Position numbers and translations under genes: made by a program. Of a stretch of DNA of 64,000 bases, positions 52,984-62,730 are shown piece after piece. Positions within the stretch are counted from its first letter, which is position 1; every line of letters begins with the position of its first letter. The DNA comes from CBDAUN01 sp965214875 (GTDB lineage: Bacteria; Pseudomonadota; Gammaproteobacteria; Arenicellales; JAJDZL01): positions 2,170,001 to 2,234,000 of the forward strand of contig OZ243980.1 in the NCBI GenBank assembly GCA_965214875.1, written 5' to 3'. The notes beneath the pieces are model-generated. The model searched no databases. It was given only the letters and a program-made list of their open reading frames with translations, and was not told the DNA's origin.

Positions 52984-54184
52984 TCGCGATGGTTCCGGGC
53001 TCAACGAATTGGACATCGCCGCGAAGCTTGCATACATCCCGTATGCAGTTTGCAATCGCTTCGGCCAATGGGGCTGACGGCGCGGCAGTCTCGCACCTGA
53101 GCGTCATCACATCTTGATGGTCGACGCTCGTGACGACCAGGCGCATCCGCAAAACTTCTTCAAACCGCCTCTCGATTTGCGCAATCTGAACCGGATGCAC
53201 AAACATTCCGCGAACCTTCGTTGCCTGATCGGCACGGCCCATCCACCCTCGAATTCGCATATTGGTTCTGCCACAAGGGCTTTGGCCAGGCATCAGCGCC
53301 GACAAATCGCCCGTACCAAATCGTATCAGCGGGTAATCAGGATTCAGCGGAGTCACGACGACTTCGCCAACTTCCCCTTCGACAACCGGATCGCCGGTGC
53401 CCGGCTTGACGATCTCCAGAATCACGCCCTCATCGACGATCAAGCCTTCCATTGCCGGAGATTCATAGGCAATCAGACCCGCATCGGCCACCGCATAGCA
53501 CTGCAAGATATCGACATTCATATCGCTGATCGCAGATCTCAAAGATGGCGCAAGCGCTTCGCCAGACACGATTCCTCGCTTCATCGAAGTCACATCCGCA
53601 CCTTCCTTGGCGGCTCGATCGAGCAGTATCCTCAAAAAGGAAGGCGTGCCCGCGTATGCCTGCGGCTGCATTCGCTGCATTACCTGCACCTGATGCTCGG
53701 TCTGGCCGACCCCGGCGGCAATCACCGAACAGCCAAGCGCCCTCGCACCGCTTTCCATCATTGCGCCTGCAGGCGTCAAGTGATAGGAGAACGAGTTGTG
53801 AACGCGCATGCCAGAGCGAAAGCCGGCAGCGTACATGGCGCGGGACAGTCGCCAAAAATCGATGCGCGTTGTCTGAAATTCAAATACAGGGCCGGGCGAG
53901 GCAAAGATATTGACCAGCGGATGATCAGTCACTGCGTCCAATCCGGCAAAGGGCGGGCTTTTCTTTTGCAGTTCCAGCAAGTCAGACTTTCGAATCACTG
54001 GAATCGATGCCATATCTTCTCGCGAACGAATCGAGCCAAAATCAATTCCCGCGAGCTGAATATTCTTCACATGCAGCGCGTGCTCATTGGCATGCCGCAA
54101 ATGGTCGGCCAGCGCCGACATCAATTCAGCCTCGCGAACTTGCGGGTCGCGAGTTTCTAATGGATCAAGGTAAGATGATGTCAT
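52943..54184 (-). CDS. PaaK-like phenylacetate-CoA ligase
   Basis: 413 residues of the PaaK-type adenylate-forming family. IPVIRKSDLLELQKKSPPFAGL, HNSFSYHLTPAGAMMESGARALGC, YAGTPSFLRILLDRA and LIRFGTGDLSAL are characteristic, with a C-terminal GRADQATKVRGMFVHP. The family's usual glycine-rich P-loop (SSGTTG) is poorly conserved: this protein has NIFASPGPVFEF. It would activate an aromatic acid to its CoA ester, if active. It follows the livF-like gene by 116 bases. Confidence 0.78.
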   Translation of the reverse strand: MTSSYLDPLETRDPQVREAELMSALADHLRHANEHALHVKNIQLAGIDFGSIRSREDMASIPVIRKSDLLELQKKSPPFAGLDAVTDHPLVNIFASPGPVFEFQTTRIDFWRLSRAMYAAGFRSGMRVHNSFSYHLTPAGAMMESGARALGCSVIAAGVGQTEHQVQVMQRMQPQAYAGTPSFLRILLDRAAKEGADVTSMKRGIVSGEALAPSLRSAISDMNVDILQCYAVADAGLIAYESPAMEGLIVDEGVILEIVKPGTGDPVVEGEVGEVVVTPLNPDYPLIRFGTGDLSALMPGQSPCGRTNMRIRGWMGRADQATKVRGMFVHPVQIAQIERRFEEVLRMRLVVTSVDHQDVMTLRCETAAPSAPLAEAIANCIRDVCKLRGDVQFVEPGTIANDGVVVEDARSYE

Positions 54185-54300
54185 GACTCGTCAATCGCCG
54201 CAAATGCCGGCAACCGGCAAAGCCTCTTCATACGCCTGTTCAGAGTGGCAAATCAAAACCTGCAACTCGACCATCGAGAAGTAGCCGGCAACAGCAGAGC

Positions 54301-55143
54301 TCAAGCAAGCCACCGTTTGCGCCGGCGGTAGTGCTTCACATCCCGGAAACTTTTTCGATTCTCCCCGCTAACTCCAAGATAAAACTCTTTGACATCCTCG
54401 TTTTGCAATAGATCGGACGCATCGCCGTCCATCACCACTCGCCCGTTTTCAAGAATGTAGCCATACTGCGAATATCGAAGCGCCATGTTGGTGTTCTGCT
54501 CAGCCAGCAAGATGGTCACTTCCTCGTTTTCGTTCAACTGCTTGATGATTTCGAAAATTTCTTCAACCAGCGTCGGTGCAAGCCCCATAGACGGCTCGTC
54601 AAGCAGGATTGCCGAAGGCTTCGCCATCAGCGCACGCCCGACTGCCGTCATCTGCTGCTCCCCGCCCGAGATATAGCCCGCCTGCCCGCTGCGACGCTGT
54701 TTCAAGCGTGGAAAATACGAATAGACTTTCTCAAGATCAGCCTGGACCCGAGTACGCCCGTCGCGCCTGGTATAGGCTCCGGTCAACAGATTCTCTTCGA
54801 CTGTCAAATGCTCGAAGCAGTGGCGTCCTTCCATCACTTGGGTCACGCCCCGCACCACTAGATCAGATGGCGTCAGAGCATCGACTCGTTCGCCGCGGTA
54901 GACGATCGAGCCTTTGGTAACTTCGCCGCGCTCAGTGCGCAGCAGATTCGAGATTGCCTTGAGGGTTGTCGTCTTGCCGGCCCCGTTGGCCCCGAGAAGG
55001 GCAATAATGCCCTTCTCGGGCACTTCCAAAGATACGCCCTTGAGAACGAGTATGACCCGGTCATAGATGACCTCGATGTTGTTGACGCTGATCAGCGGCT
55101 CTTTTGCCACCGGATCGGTCGCAACTGCGGCCGTTTCACTCAT
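54301..55143 (-). CDS. Branched-chain amino acid-type ABC transporter ATPase, LivF-like
   Basis: 280 residues with Walker A GANGAGKT, signature SGGEQQMTAVGRALM, Walker B ILLDEPSMGLAP and ILLAEQNTNMAL. It is the LivF-type partner of the livG-like gene, with which it powers the HM permease. The C-terminal tail (FRDVKHYRRRKRWLA) is basic and longer than in most LivF proteins. Confidence 0.93.
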   Translation of the reverse strand: MSETAAVATDPVAKEPLISVNNIEVIYDRVILVLKGVSLEVPEKGIIALLGANGAGKTTTLKAISNLLRTERGEVTKGSIVYRGERVDALTPSDLVVRGVTQVMEGRHCFEHLTVEENLLTGAYTRRDGRTRVQADLEKVYSYFPRLKQRRSGQAGYISGGEQQMTAVGRALMAKPSAILLDEPSMGLAPTLVEEIFEIIKQLNENEEVTILLAEQNTNMALRYSQYGYILENGRVVMDGDASDLLQNEDVKEFYLGVSGENRKSFRDVKHYRRRKRWLA

Positions 55144-55178
55144 ATCGGTCGAATCTCGAATTCCGAATGACCGCAGAC

Positions 55179-56519
55179 CTACCCGCAGTCCGACCCCATG
55201 GATTCGCCGGAACGAGGCGTAATGCCCTTCTCTGCCGCATAGGCCATTGAGGATTCCATGATCATCGGCGCAACAATGTCGCTGTCGGTCTCGATCCAGT
55301 CAGTCACTTCGACCCACTTGCCGCCATCCCACCGGCTGAATTTGACCGGGCCGCCGCCTTCATGGTCGGCACAAGTGATAGTAAGCGGCGCCATCAATCC
55401 CTCAACTCCGAGTTCCCTGATGCGCTCTGCGGTGATGTTCAGATTCTCAAGACCCCAGCGCATTTCCTCGCCGGTCAGCACCTTGTCGCCGAACTTGCCA
55501 TGCGCGGTTCGGATTGCTTCGGTTGTTACGACTCCAGCGACCACGCCGCGGTTCCAGTAGATGGTTCCAACCCGTTGCGGCGAGATGTTGCCTTGGCCTG
55601 CGCCATGAACGATGTCAAGAATCTCTCCAGCCGCCTGAAAGTTCTTGCCGGAGGGGTGGAAGCCGGCTGCAACATAGCCGACCGCAGCATCGCCTGCAGG
55701 AATAACATCTTCTTCTGCGCCGCTCCACCAGACACCGACAATGCGGTCAGCCGAGAAACCCACTCGCGCCGCCTCTTTCAGCGCTGTTGGGTTCATGACG
55801 CCCCAGCCACGCAAAATCACCCAGTCGGGCTTATAGATGCGAGCTATGTCCAGCCACGTAGCTTTCTGATCAAGGCCGGGATGCGGAACCGGATAGTGCT
55901 TGACTTCGAAACCGTACAGTTCGGCCTGCTTGTTGAGCACCGGTCTGGTCTCCTTGCCGTAGCTGCTGTCGTGATACAGATTGGCGATCTTCTTGCCGGC
56001 CAGCTGATCCATGCCGCCTTCTTGCATGCCGATGTACTTGATCTTCGCGGTATTCTGACTCCAATAGTTGGTGATCAGCGGGAATACCCAAGGGAACACC
56101 TTGCCGTTGGTCGCGTCTGTGCGACCGTATCCCATGGTGATCAAAGGGACATTGTCAGCCGTCGCCCGTTCGATCAAGCGATAGGTGATGCCGGTACTCA
56201 GCGGATGCACCACCGTGGCACCATGCTCGCCTTTGTTTTTCAAACGCTCGTAGCACTCTACACCACGATCTGAGTTATAGGCGGTTTCGCATTCTTCCCA
56301 AACCAGCTTCACGCCATTGATTCCGCCATCGCGCAGATTCAGCAACGCCATGTAGTCCAAAAATCCGCCGAAGAAACCCGAACCGCCGGCGGCGTAGGGT
56401 CCGGTGCGGTAGACAAGTGCAGGAATGAACTGCTCTTTATCCTCCGCCTGTGTTACCGAAAACGGCAAAAACGCCATAATCGCGGCGGTCAGCGCCAACA
56501 CGGTAGATCTGATATTCAT
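55179..56519 (-). CDS. ABC transporter periplasmic binding protein, LivK-type
   Basis: 446 residues with a signal peptide (MNIRSTVLALTAAIMAFLPFSVTQAED). The mature domain begins EQFIPALVYRTGPYAAGGSGFFGGFLDYMALLN, a type 1 periplasmic-binding fold with TVVHPLSTGITYRLIERA. Such proteins next to CoA ligases often bind aromatic or fatty acids rather than amino acids. Two of the few cysteines (EECETAYNSDRGVECYE) could form a disulfide. Confidence 0.9.
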   Translation of the reverse strand: MNIRSTVLALTAAIMAFLPFSVTQAEDKEQFIPALVYRTGPYAAGGSGFFGGFLDYMALLNLRDGGINGVKLVWEECETAYNSDRGVECYERLKNKGEHGATVVHPLSTGITYRLIERATADNVPLITMGYGRTDATNGKVFPWVFPLITNYWSQNTAKIKYIGMQEGGMDQLAGKKIANLYHDSSYGKETRPVLNKQAELYGFEVKHYPVPHPGLDQKATWLDIARIYKPDWVILRGWGVMNPTALKEAARVGFSADRIVGVWWSGAEEDVIPAGDAAVGYVAAGFHPSGKNFQAAGEILDIVHGAGQGNISPQRVGTIYWNRGVVAGVVTTEAIRTAHGKFGDKVLTGEEMRWGLENLNITAERIRELGVEGLMAPLTITCADHEGGGPVKFSRWDGGKWVEVTDWIETDSDIVAPMIMESSMAYAAEKGITPRSGESMGSDCG

Positions 56520-56640
56520 ACGATTACCTCGCTCTATCTTGGTTAGTCTTCAATTAATGCGTCTTCCCGCAAGTTTATCACAGCGCGGCAGTCCGTCTTC
56601 ATCGTGCGAATGCGCGATACGCATCCACTAGCCGCTTTCG

Positions 56641-57768
56641 CTAATACGGAAACGGCCATTGACGCATTTTTTCCTTCGCAATCTGCCATAGCCGGGCAAG
56701 ACCAAGCGGTTCGACTGCGAGAAAGAAAATAATCGTCCCGCCGTACACAATCAGCTCCAAATTCGCCAGCGTCGCCCCTGACAATGTTCCTTCGCCTAAA
56801 TTCGATGCGATGATGTTCAGTACAATAGGCAACAAAGCGATAAAGGCGGCACCCAAAAACGCACCCATGATCGTGCCAAGACCGCCGATGATGATCATGA
56901 ACAGAATGTTGAATGAACGAATCAGATCGAATGCCTCGGTATCCGCATTGCCCACATAGGTGAAAACGTAAAGCGCGCCGGCAACTCCGCAATAAAACGA
57001 ACTGACGGCAAAGGCAAGCAACTTAGTGCGAAGCGGGCGAATGCCGATAATTTCAGCAGCGATATCAAAGTCTCTGATCGCCATCCAGGCGCGGCCGGTC
57101 ATGCCGCGGACAATATTCTTGGCAAGCAGCGCCAGAACCACGACAACCGACAGCGTGACAAGATACTTCGCCTCCGGAGTCGCATTGGGACCCGAAATGG
57201 TAGCGTTGATCGGAGCTAGAAAATCCAGCGGTCCGCCAGGTTCTGCGAGTTTGCCGAACAGCGTAGTCGCTGGCGCAGATGCGACGCCCGCCGGGTCATA
57301 GTTGGTGAACCAGCCGACATGATCGAAAATCCATAGCAAAAAGAACTGCGAAGCCAGCGTCGCCACCGCTAGGTAAAAACCTTTGATCCGAAGGGACGGA
57401 AGACCAAAAATGATACCCACCGCCGCCGCCATCAATCCGGCTAGAATGAAGTCCACTACCAGCGGAATTTCCGGCACGCGCAAAACCAGGTTGTAGCAGC
57501 CGAATGCGCCGACAGCCATAAAGCCGCCCGTGCCAAGCGAAAGCTGGCCTGCATAGCCTGTCAGCAGATTCAGCCCCAAAGCGGCCAGACCAAACACCAG
57601 CAGCTGCGTCAGAATCGGCCCCATCAGGTAGTGGCTGCCCGTTGCCGGCGGCACCACGAACGCAATCACCAAAAGCAGCATGACTCCGACCCGGTCGTTC
57701 GAAATCGGGAAAATCGCCTGATCTGCGCGATAGCTGGTCTTGTATTGGCCTACTTCACGATAAAACAT
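56641..57768 (-). CDS. Branched-chain amino acid-type permease, LivM-like
   Basis: 375-residue membrane protein with many hydrophobic segments. The family motif LGLNLLTGYAGQLSLGTGGFMAVGAF and the late MIIIGGLGTIMGAFLGAAFI are intact, with the EAA-like loop around AIRDFDIAAEIIGIRPLRTKLLAF. It forms the channel with the LivH-like protein. Confidence 0.93.
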   Translation of the reverse strand: MFYREVGQYKTSYRADQAIFPISNDRVGVMLLLVIAFVVPPATGSHYLMGPILTQLLVFGLAALGLNLLTGYAGQLSLGTGGFMAVGAFGCYNLVLRVPEIPLVVDFILAGLMAAAVGIIFGLPSLRIKGFYLAVATLASQFFLLWIFDHVGWFTNYDPAGVASAPATTLFGKLAEPGGPLDFLAPINATISGPNATPEAKYLVTLSVVVVLALLAKNIVRGMTGRAWMAIRDFDIAAEIIGIRPLRTKLLAFAVSSFYCGVAGALYVFTYVGNADTEAFDLIRSFNILFMIIIGGLGTIMGAFLGAAFIALLPIVLNIIASNLGEGTLSGATLANLELIVYGGTIIFFLAVEPLGLARLWQIAKEKMRQWPFPY

Positions 57769-57795
57769 CGAATGCGCTCCTCGCTAGCAGCAGAG

Positions 57796-59013
57796 CTACA
57801 CGCGCTCAATTATTTTTTCGCCGAACAGTCCTTGAGGGCGAAACATCAAAAAGATCAGCCCAAGCATGTAGGGTGTCCAGTTCTCAGTGCCGCCTCCGAA
57901 ATAGCGGATGCCGATGAATACCTCGAACAGCTTTTCAGTCGCGCCAACGATCAGCCCTCCGACAATCGCGCCCGGAATCGAAGTAAATCCACCAATGATG
58001 ATGACGGGAAGCGCCTTGAAGGCCAGCAGCGCGATGCTGAACTGCACGCCGAGCTTCGAACCCCACATCAATCCGGCGACCAAAGCCACGATGCCGGATG
58101 CAGCCCAGACCACCGTCCAAATGTTCTTTAGCGGGATGCCGACACTCAAAGCTGCCTGATGGTCGTCGGCAACCGCGCGAAGCGCGCGACCGACACGGGT
58201 CTTTTGAAAGAAGATCGCAAGCGCGGACACCAATGCCGCGGCGATCAGCGCCGCCACAATGTCGAACTGGCTGATGTAGATGCCGTAGAAATTGAACGGC
58301 ACATCCGGAATTCCGATATCCAGCGCATGAACATCTGCGTCCCAGACACCCTGCGCAATGCCTTCGATAACGAAATTCAATCCAATCGTCGCCATGAAAA
58401 GAATGATTGGCTCCTGATTGACCATCGGCCGCAGCACCATGCGCTCGATCGCCATCGCCAGCGCGACCACTACTGCGAGCGTCACCGCAAACGCGCGCCA
58501 GGCGACCGCGCCGTCTGCGAACATGCTCAGCAGCGCCAAGCCGAGCAGTACGCCGATCGCCCATTTCGGGTTGCGAACACCTGTAGTCAGCACCAGGAAT
58601 ATCAAAAGCGTTACAAAGATGCCGCGCCACATGTTGTGGGCACCGTCGGCAAACGTGGCAAGAACGATGACCAAACCGGCTGCGATATAGATCGGCAGCC
58701 GGCCGAGATGCTTCTCGGGGAGCATCTTCACCGACGCGACCTTGCCACCTTTGGTAATGAAATAGATTGCGCCGGCCGAAGCCGCAAGAAACAAGGCAAG
58801 CCAGCCGGTCCAGGTCCAAAACTCGCCGGTCAGCTCAGTCAGCAGCACAAATGTGAGCGCGCCGAACAGCACCAGTGCGCCTTGTGCGAAGTTGAAGATC
58901 GAAGACGCCTTGTATATGAGCACAAGCCCGAGCGCAACCAGCGAATACATGATGCCGGTCAGCAAGCCGCCGACTAGCACCTCAATGAAAAACAGAAAAT
59001 AAGCCAGGTCCAC
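57796..59013 (-). CDS. Branched-chain amino acid-type permease, LivH-like with a membrane insertion
   Basis: 405 residues, whereas LivH is usually about 300. The ends are typical: LVGGLLTGIMYSLVALGLVLIYKASSIFNFAQG at the start and FKALPVIIIGGFTSIPGAIVGGLIVG near the end. Between residue about 65 and 165 there is an extra hydrophobic stretch with four or so additional membrane segments and a short charged loop (GGKVASVKMLPEKH). This may create extra contacts or an added sub-domain. Confidence 0.9.
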   Translation of the reverse strand: MDLAYFLFFIEVLVGGLLTGIMYSLVALGLVLIYKASSIFNFAQGALVLFGALTFVLLTELTGEFWTWTGWLALFLAASAGAIYFITKGGKVASVKMLPEKHLGRLPIYIAAGLVIVLATFADGAHNMWRGIFVTLLIFLVLTTGVRNPKWAIGVLLGLALLSMFADGAVAWRAFAVTLAVVVALAMAIERMVLRPMVNQEPIILFMATIGLNFVIEGIAQGVWDADVHALDIGIPDVPFNFYGIYISQFDIVAALIAAALVSALAIFFQKTRVGRALRAVADDHQAALSVGIPLKNIWTVVWAASGIVALVAGLMWGSKLGVQFSIALLAFKALPVIIIGGFTSIPGAIVGGLIVGATEKLFEVFIGIRYFGGGTENWTPYMLGLIFLMFRPQGLFGEKIIERV

Positions 59014-59025
59014 TTTAGCTGCTCC

Positions 59026-59847
59026 TCACTGTGCGCCAAGGTATGCTCGAATCACATCCGGATTGTTGCGCACGTCGTCTGGTACGCCATAGGCGATCTC
59101 CTCGCCATGATCCAGCACAACGACATGGTCGGAAATGCCCATGACAACACCCATGTCGTGCTCAATCAGAACCACAGTGGTGCCAAACTCGTCATTGACA
59201 TCGAGAACGAATCTAGCCATGTCCTCTTTTTCTTCCAGGTTCATGCCCGCCATCGGCTCGTCGAGCAACAGTATTTGCGGCTCCATCGCCAAAGCACGCC
59301 CGAGTTCGACTCGTTTTTGCAATCCATAGGGAAGCCGACCGACCGGCGTTTTGCGAATGCTCTGGATTTCGAGAAAATCGATAATCTCCTCGACATGCTC
59401 GCGCTGGCGGGTTTCTTCCTCAATGGCGGGAAAGTAGAACGCTTCCTTAAAGATGCTGCTCTTCACCTTGACAAGCCGTCCGGTCATGATGTTGTCAAGC
59501 GTGGACATGCCTTTGAATAGCGCGATGTTCTGGAATGTTCGCGCAAATCCCATGCGCGCCACGTCGGCTGGCGATGCGCTGGTGCGGTCGCCGCCATCAA
59601 ATCGAATCGATCCAGCATTGGCCTTGTAAAATCCGCTAATCACGTTCAGCATGGAAGTCTTGCCGGCGCCATTGGGACCGATAATCGAAAAGATCTCGCC
59701 ACGGTAGACTGAAAAGCTGACATCCTGCAACGCCTTTACGCCACCGAAACTGACGCTGACGCTATCGACTTCGAGGATTATCTCCGAAAACGTTCGCTGA
59801 GCCTGGGGGCTCGTTTGCGGTGTTTGCGCGTCAGCCACTTGCGCCAT
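59026..59847 (-). CDS. Branched-chain amino acid-type ABC transporter ATPase, LivG-like
   Basis: 273 residues. Walker A is GPNGAGKT, signature region LPYGLQKRVELGRALA, Walker B ILLLDEPMAGMNLEEKEDM and VLIEHDMGVVMGISD. The 'YGLQKRV' signature is the LivG style for aromatic/fatty-acid-linked clusters. It ends 12 bases before the livH-like start and begins three bases after the synthetase stop. Confidence 0.94.
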   Translation of the reverse strand: MAQVADAQTPQTSPQAQRTFSEIILEVDSVSVSFGGVKALQDVSFSVYRGEIFSIIGPNGAGKTSMLNVISGFYKANAGSIRFDGGDRTSASPADVARMGFARTFQNIALFKGMSTLDNIMTGRLVKVKSSIFKEAFYFPAIEEETRQREHVEEIIDFLEIQSIRKTPVGRLPYGLQKRVELGRALAMEPQILLLDEPMAGMNLEEKEDMARFVLDVNDEFGTTVVLIEHDMGVVMGISDHVVVLDHGEEIAYGVPDDVRNNPDVIRAYLGAQ

Positions 59848-59850
59848 CGT

Positions 59851-61782
59851 TTAGCTCGCCATCTTCATGTGATCGTAGATCTGCAAATCCATGATCTGCA
59901 AATTCGCGACCATCTCGCCTTTGCGGCCATCTTCAAATGTGACAACATTCTTGATGTGCCCCATCTTAGCGCCAGAATAGACGGCATCGATCAAGCTCTG
60001 ATATCGGGCAGCGATGATCCGACGGCGCACCTTTCTGGTACGTGTCAGTTCGCCGTCATCAGCGTCGAGTTCCTTGTGCAGAATCAAGAATCGCTTGATC
60101 TGCGCACCCACCATGGTCGAATCGCTGGCCAGATCAGCATTGGTCTTTTCGATGCAGTTCTTGATCATGTCGTAGACCCTCGCGTCCGCGGCGAGCTCCT
60201 GATAGCTGGCATACGGCACATTGTTTCGCTCCGCCCAGTTGCCAACCGCTTCAAGATCAATATTGACCATTGCTGCAACATAGTCCTTGCTATCGCCAAA
60301 GGCGACGACCTCCTTGATTTGAGGAAAGAACTTAAGCTTGCATTCAAGATACTTCGGGGCAAAGATCGTTCCGTCATTCAATTTGCCGACATCCTTGACT
60401 CGATCGATAATTTTCAAATGCCCTTCATCATCGATATAGCCGGCATCGCCAGTGTGGACCCATCCATCCGGCGTTCGCGTTTCCGAGGTCGCTTCAGGAT
60501 TCTTGTAGTAGGACTGAAACACGCCTGGGCTTCGATAGATCACCTCGCCTCGTTCCGTGATCTTCAGTTCAACTCCCGGAAACGGGCGACCGACCGTGTC
60601 GGCGCGAACCTCATTGTCGGGTTGCAGCGAGATGTATACCGATGCCTCGGTCTGTCCGTAGAGCTGCTTGATGTTGATTCCCAGTGATCGGAAAAATTCA
60701 AATATTTCCGGCCCGATCGCCTCGCCTGCCGTATATGCCAGACGGATTCTGCTGAATCCCATGGTGTTTTTCAGCGGACCGAAGACAAGGATATTGCCTA
60801 GCGCATACAAAATGCGGTCGCCGATGCTGACGGAGCGCCCTTCGAGAAGATCGATGCCGCATCGCTTTGCCACGCTCATGAAGTATTCGAACATCTTGCG
60901 CTTGATCCACGCGGCATCCTCCATTCGGACCATCACACTGGTAAGAATCGACTCGAAAATCCGGGGCGGACTGAAAAAATAGGTGGGGCCGATTTCGCGC
61001 ATGTCATGCATGACAGTCTCGCCGCTTTCCGGACAGCTGACGCAAAACCCTGCGACGTAGGACTGGGCATAGGAAAAGAAATGATCGCCCACCCAGGCCA
61101 TGGGCAAGTAGGCAAGACACTCTTCGCGGTCGGTCAGCGAGTCGAACTCGATCGAGCGCCCCACTGTCACCAAGATGTTTTCATGCGTCAAGATAACGCC
61201 TTTCGGGTTGCCCGTCGTGCCCGAGGTATACAGCAAGACCGCGGCATCTTCCGAAGCGCCCTTGTCCAGCTCCGAATTGAAGTAGTCAGGCTTGCCTGAG
61301 TTGAAATCCTTGCCGGACCGGATCAGCTGCTCGTAGTCGATTAATCCTGGGTGGCTGTAATGGCGCAACCCTCTGGGATCATCATAGAAGATATGCTGCA
61401 GCTCTGGGCAATTCGGAGAAATCTCGAGCATCTTGTCGACTTGCTCCTGATCTTCGACCAGGGCGAATCGCACGTCCGCATGGTTGATGACGTATTCCAT
61501 CTCCTGCGCCACCGAATCCTGATAGAGAGGTACAGGAATGCCTCCTAGTGATTGAGCCGCGGCCATGCCCCAGTACAGTCTAGGGCGATTGTCGCCTACG
61601 ATCGCGAGCTTGTCTTCACGCTTGAAGCCGCTCGCTGCGAGCCCGCAAGCCAAATCTCGCACTTCCTGCGCTACTTGACTCCAAGTCCAAGCCTGCCATA
61701 TACCGAGGTCCTTCTCTCGAATAGCGGGCTTGTCGCCGCTTTTTGTTGCGCGGTCAAATAGAATTTTTGGCAGGGTGTCCAA
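59851..61782 (-). CDS. Long-chain-type AMP-forming acyl-CoA synthetase
   Basis: 643 residues. The P-loop is VLLYTSGTTGNPKGVILTHEN; further motifs are YGQTEASVYISLQ and GWVHTGDAGYIDDEGHLKIIDRVKD. The C-terminus VTFEDGRKGEMVANLQIMDLQIYDH is characteristic of synthetases encoded with liv-type transporters. It would charge an imported carboxylic acid with CoA, trapping it in the cell. It is the first gene of the 13-gene minus-strand run; no clear promoter was recognised upstream. Confidence 0.92.
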   Translation of the reverse strand: MDTLPKILFDRATKSGDKPAIREKDLGIWQAWTWSQVAQEVRDLACGLAASGFKREDKLAIVGDNRPRLYWGMAAAQSLGGIPVPLYQDSVAQEMEYVINHADVRFALVEDQEQVDKMLEISPNCPELQHIFYDDPRGLRHYSHPGLIDYEQLIRSGKDFNSGKPDYFNSELDKGASEDAAVLLYTSGTTGNPKGVILTHENILVTVGRSIEFDSLTDREECLAYLPMAWVGDHFFSYAQSYVAGFCVSCPESGETVMHDMREIGPTYFFSPPRIFESILTSVMVRMEDAAWIKRKMFEYFMSVAKRCGIDLLEGRSVSIGDRILYALGNILVFGPLKNTMGFSRIRLAYTAGEAIGPEIFEFFRSLGINIKQLYGQTEASVYISLQPDNEVRADTVGRPFPGVELKITERGEVIYRSPGVFQSYYKNPEATSETRTPDGWVHTGDAGYIDDEGHLKIIDRVKDVGKLNDGTIFAPKYLECKLKFFPQIKEVVAFGDSKDYVAAMVNIDLEAVGNWAERNNVPYASYQELAADARVYDMIKNCIEKTNADLASDSTMVGAQIKRFLILHKELDADDGELTRTRKVRRRIIAARYQSLIDAVYSGAKMGHIKNVVTFEDGRKGEMVANLQIMDLQIYDHMKMAS

Positions 61783-62730
61783 GCTCTTGCCAGCTTTGTC
61801 CTATCCTGCGGCGGCGCGATGAGTCGCTGGAAGGTTCATTGTCGTCATTCCGTCCCTCGATAGGATGATCAAGATTGAAAGTCGCTGTTTATACATGATT
61901 TTAACTACTAGTGCCTGGGCTAAAAAATCGAAAAATTTCAACCGCTCAGGGATGCCGGAACGCTCCGTTTAGCGGACGCAGTCCGCAAATGGCCGACCCG
62001 GGCCATGCTTTCTAGGCTTTCTCGATTTCCCAGCGCATTTCTTATGTTATGCGCAAGCGTATGGTTTCTGTTTTCATTTGGCTTTCCTGTTTGGTTGATG
62101 CATGCGGCTTCCGCTGTGCGAAACGCCAGCCATTGAAGGAATATCCAGCAATATTTGCCGCTTTGCGGAGCGTGAATGAATCGGCTTGCCGATTCGCGTT
62201 CGGTTTTTGTTGTTTCCACCGGCTTCCTTCGCCTTCGATGCATTTCACTTCATCGCATAGGCTTCAGCGCGCCCGGTTGCGATTGTTTTCGTACTGGTAT
62301 TCGGCTTCTGTCTAAGCCGTTCCTAATGCGTTGTCGAATGCTCGCCCTTTTGTCCATTTGCGTTCTTTGAGCGTTGTTAGCAGCGCATCTGTGCAGCAAA
62401 GCCATAAACGGCGCAGCGTTCGGAATCTGCGCATTGCTCATAAGCCCGCACCCGTCGCCATGCACTTTTTGATGGTCGCCAGCAAAGCGCGCAGGCCGAA
62501 GCCATGGCCCGAATTTGCGTCTTGATCGCATTTTCGCCGGCACTGCGGAACGACCCGGCATCCCTGATGCCGCCTGATCCTACACAGCTATGCGATCGCC
62601 GATGCCGGCAGATGGGCATCGCCGGCCGGGATAAGGCAACTGCTTTTCCCGTTCGCGGTATAGCAACGCTTGATGCCGAAAGCACATCCTCGGCGAGTTC
62701 GGCACAACGCCCTGCCGAACGGCGCCGGGT
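61783..62730. other. Gap of about 950 bases without a supported gene
   Basis: Several overlapping open frames are present on both strands but none has a recognisable domain, and stop codons interrupt any longer protein. It may contain decayed sequence. The far-left part should hold the promoter of the synthetase operon. Confidence 0.5.

Noticed and set aside
53114..54160. Plus-strand frame of 348 residues
   Set aside because: It mirrors the PaaK-like gene on the other strand and shows no domain of its own.
55362..56273. Plus-strand frame of 303 residues
   Set aside because: Shadow of the LivK-type binding-protein gene.
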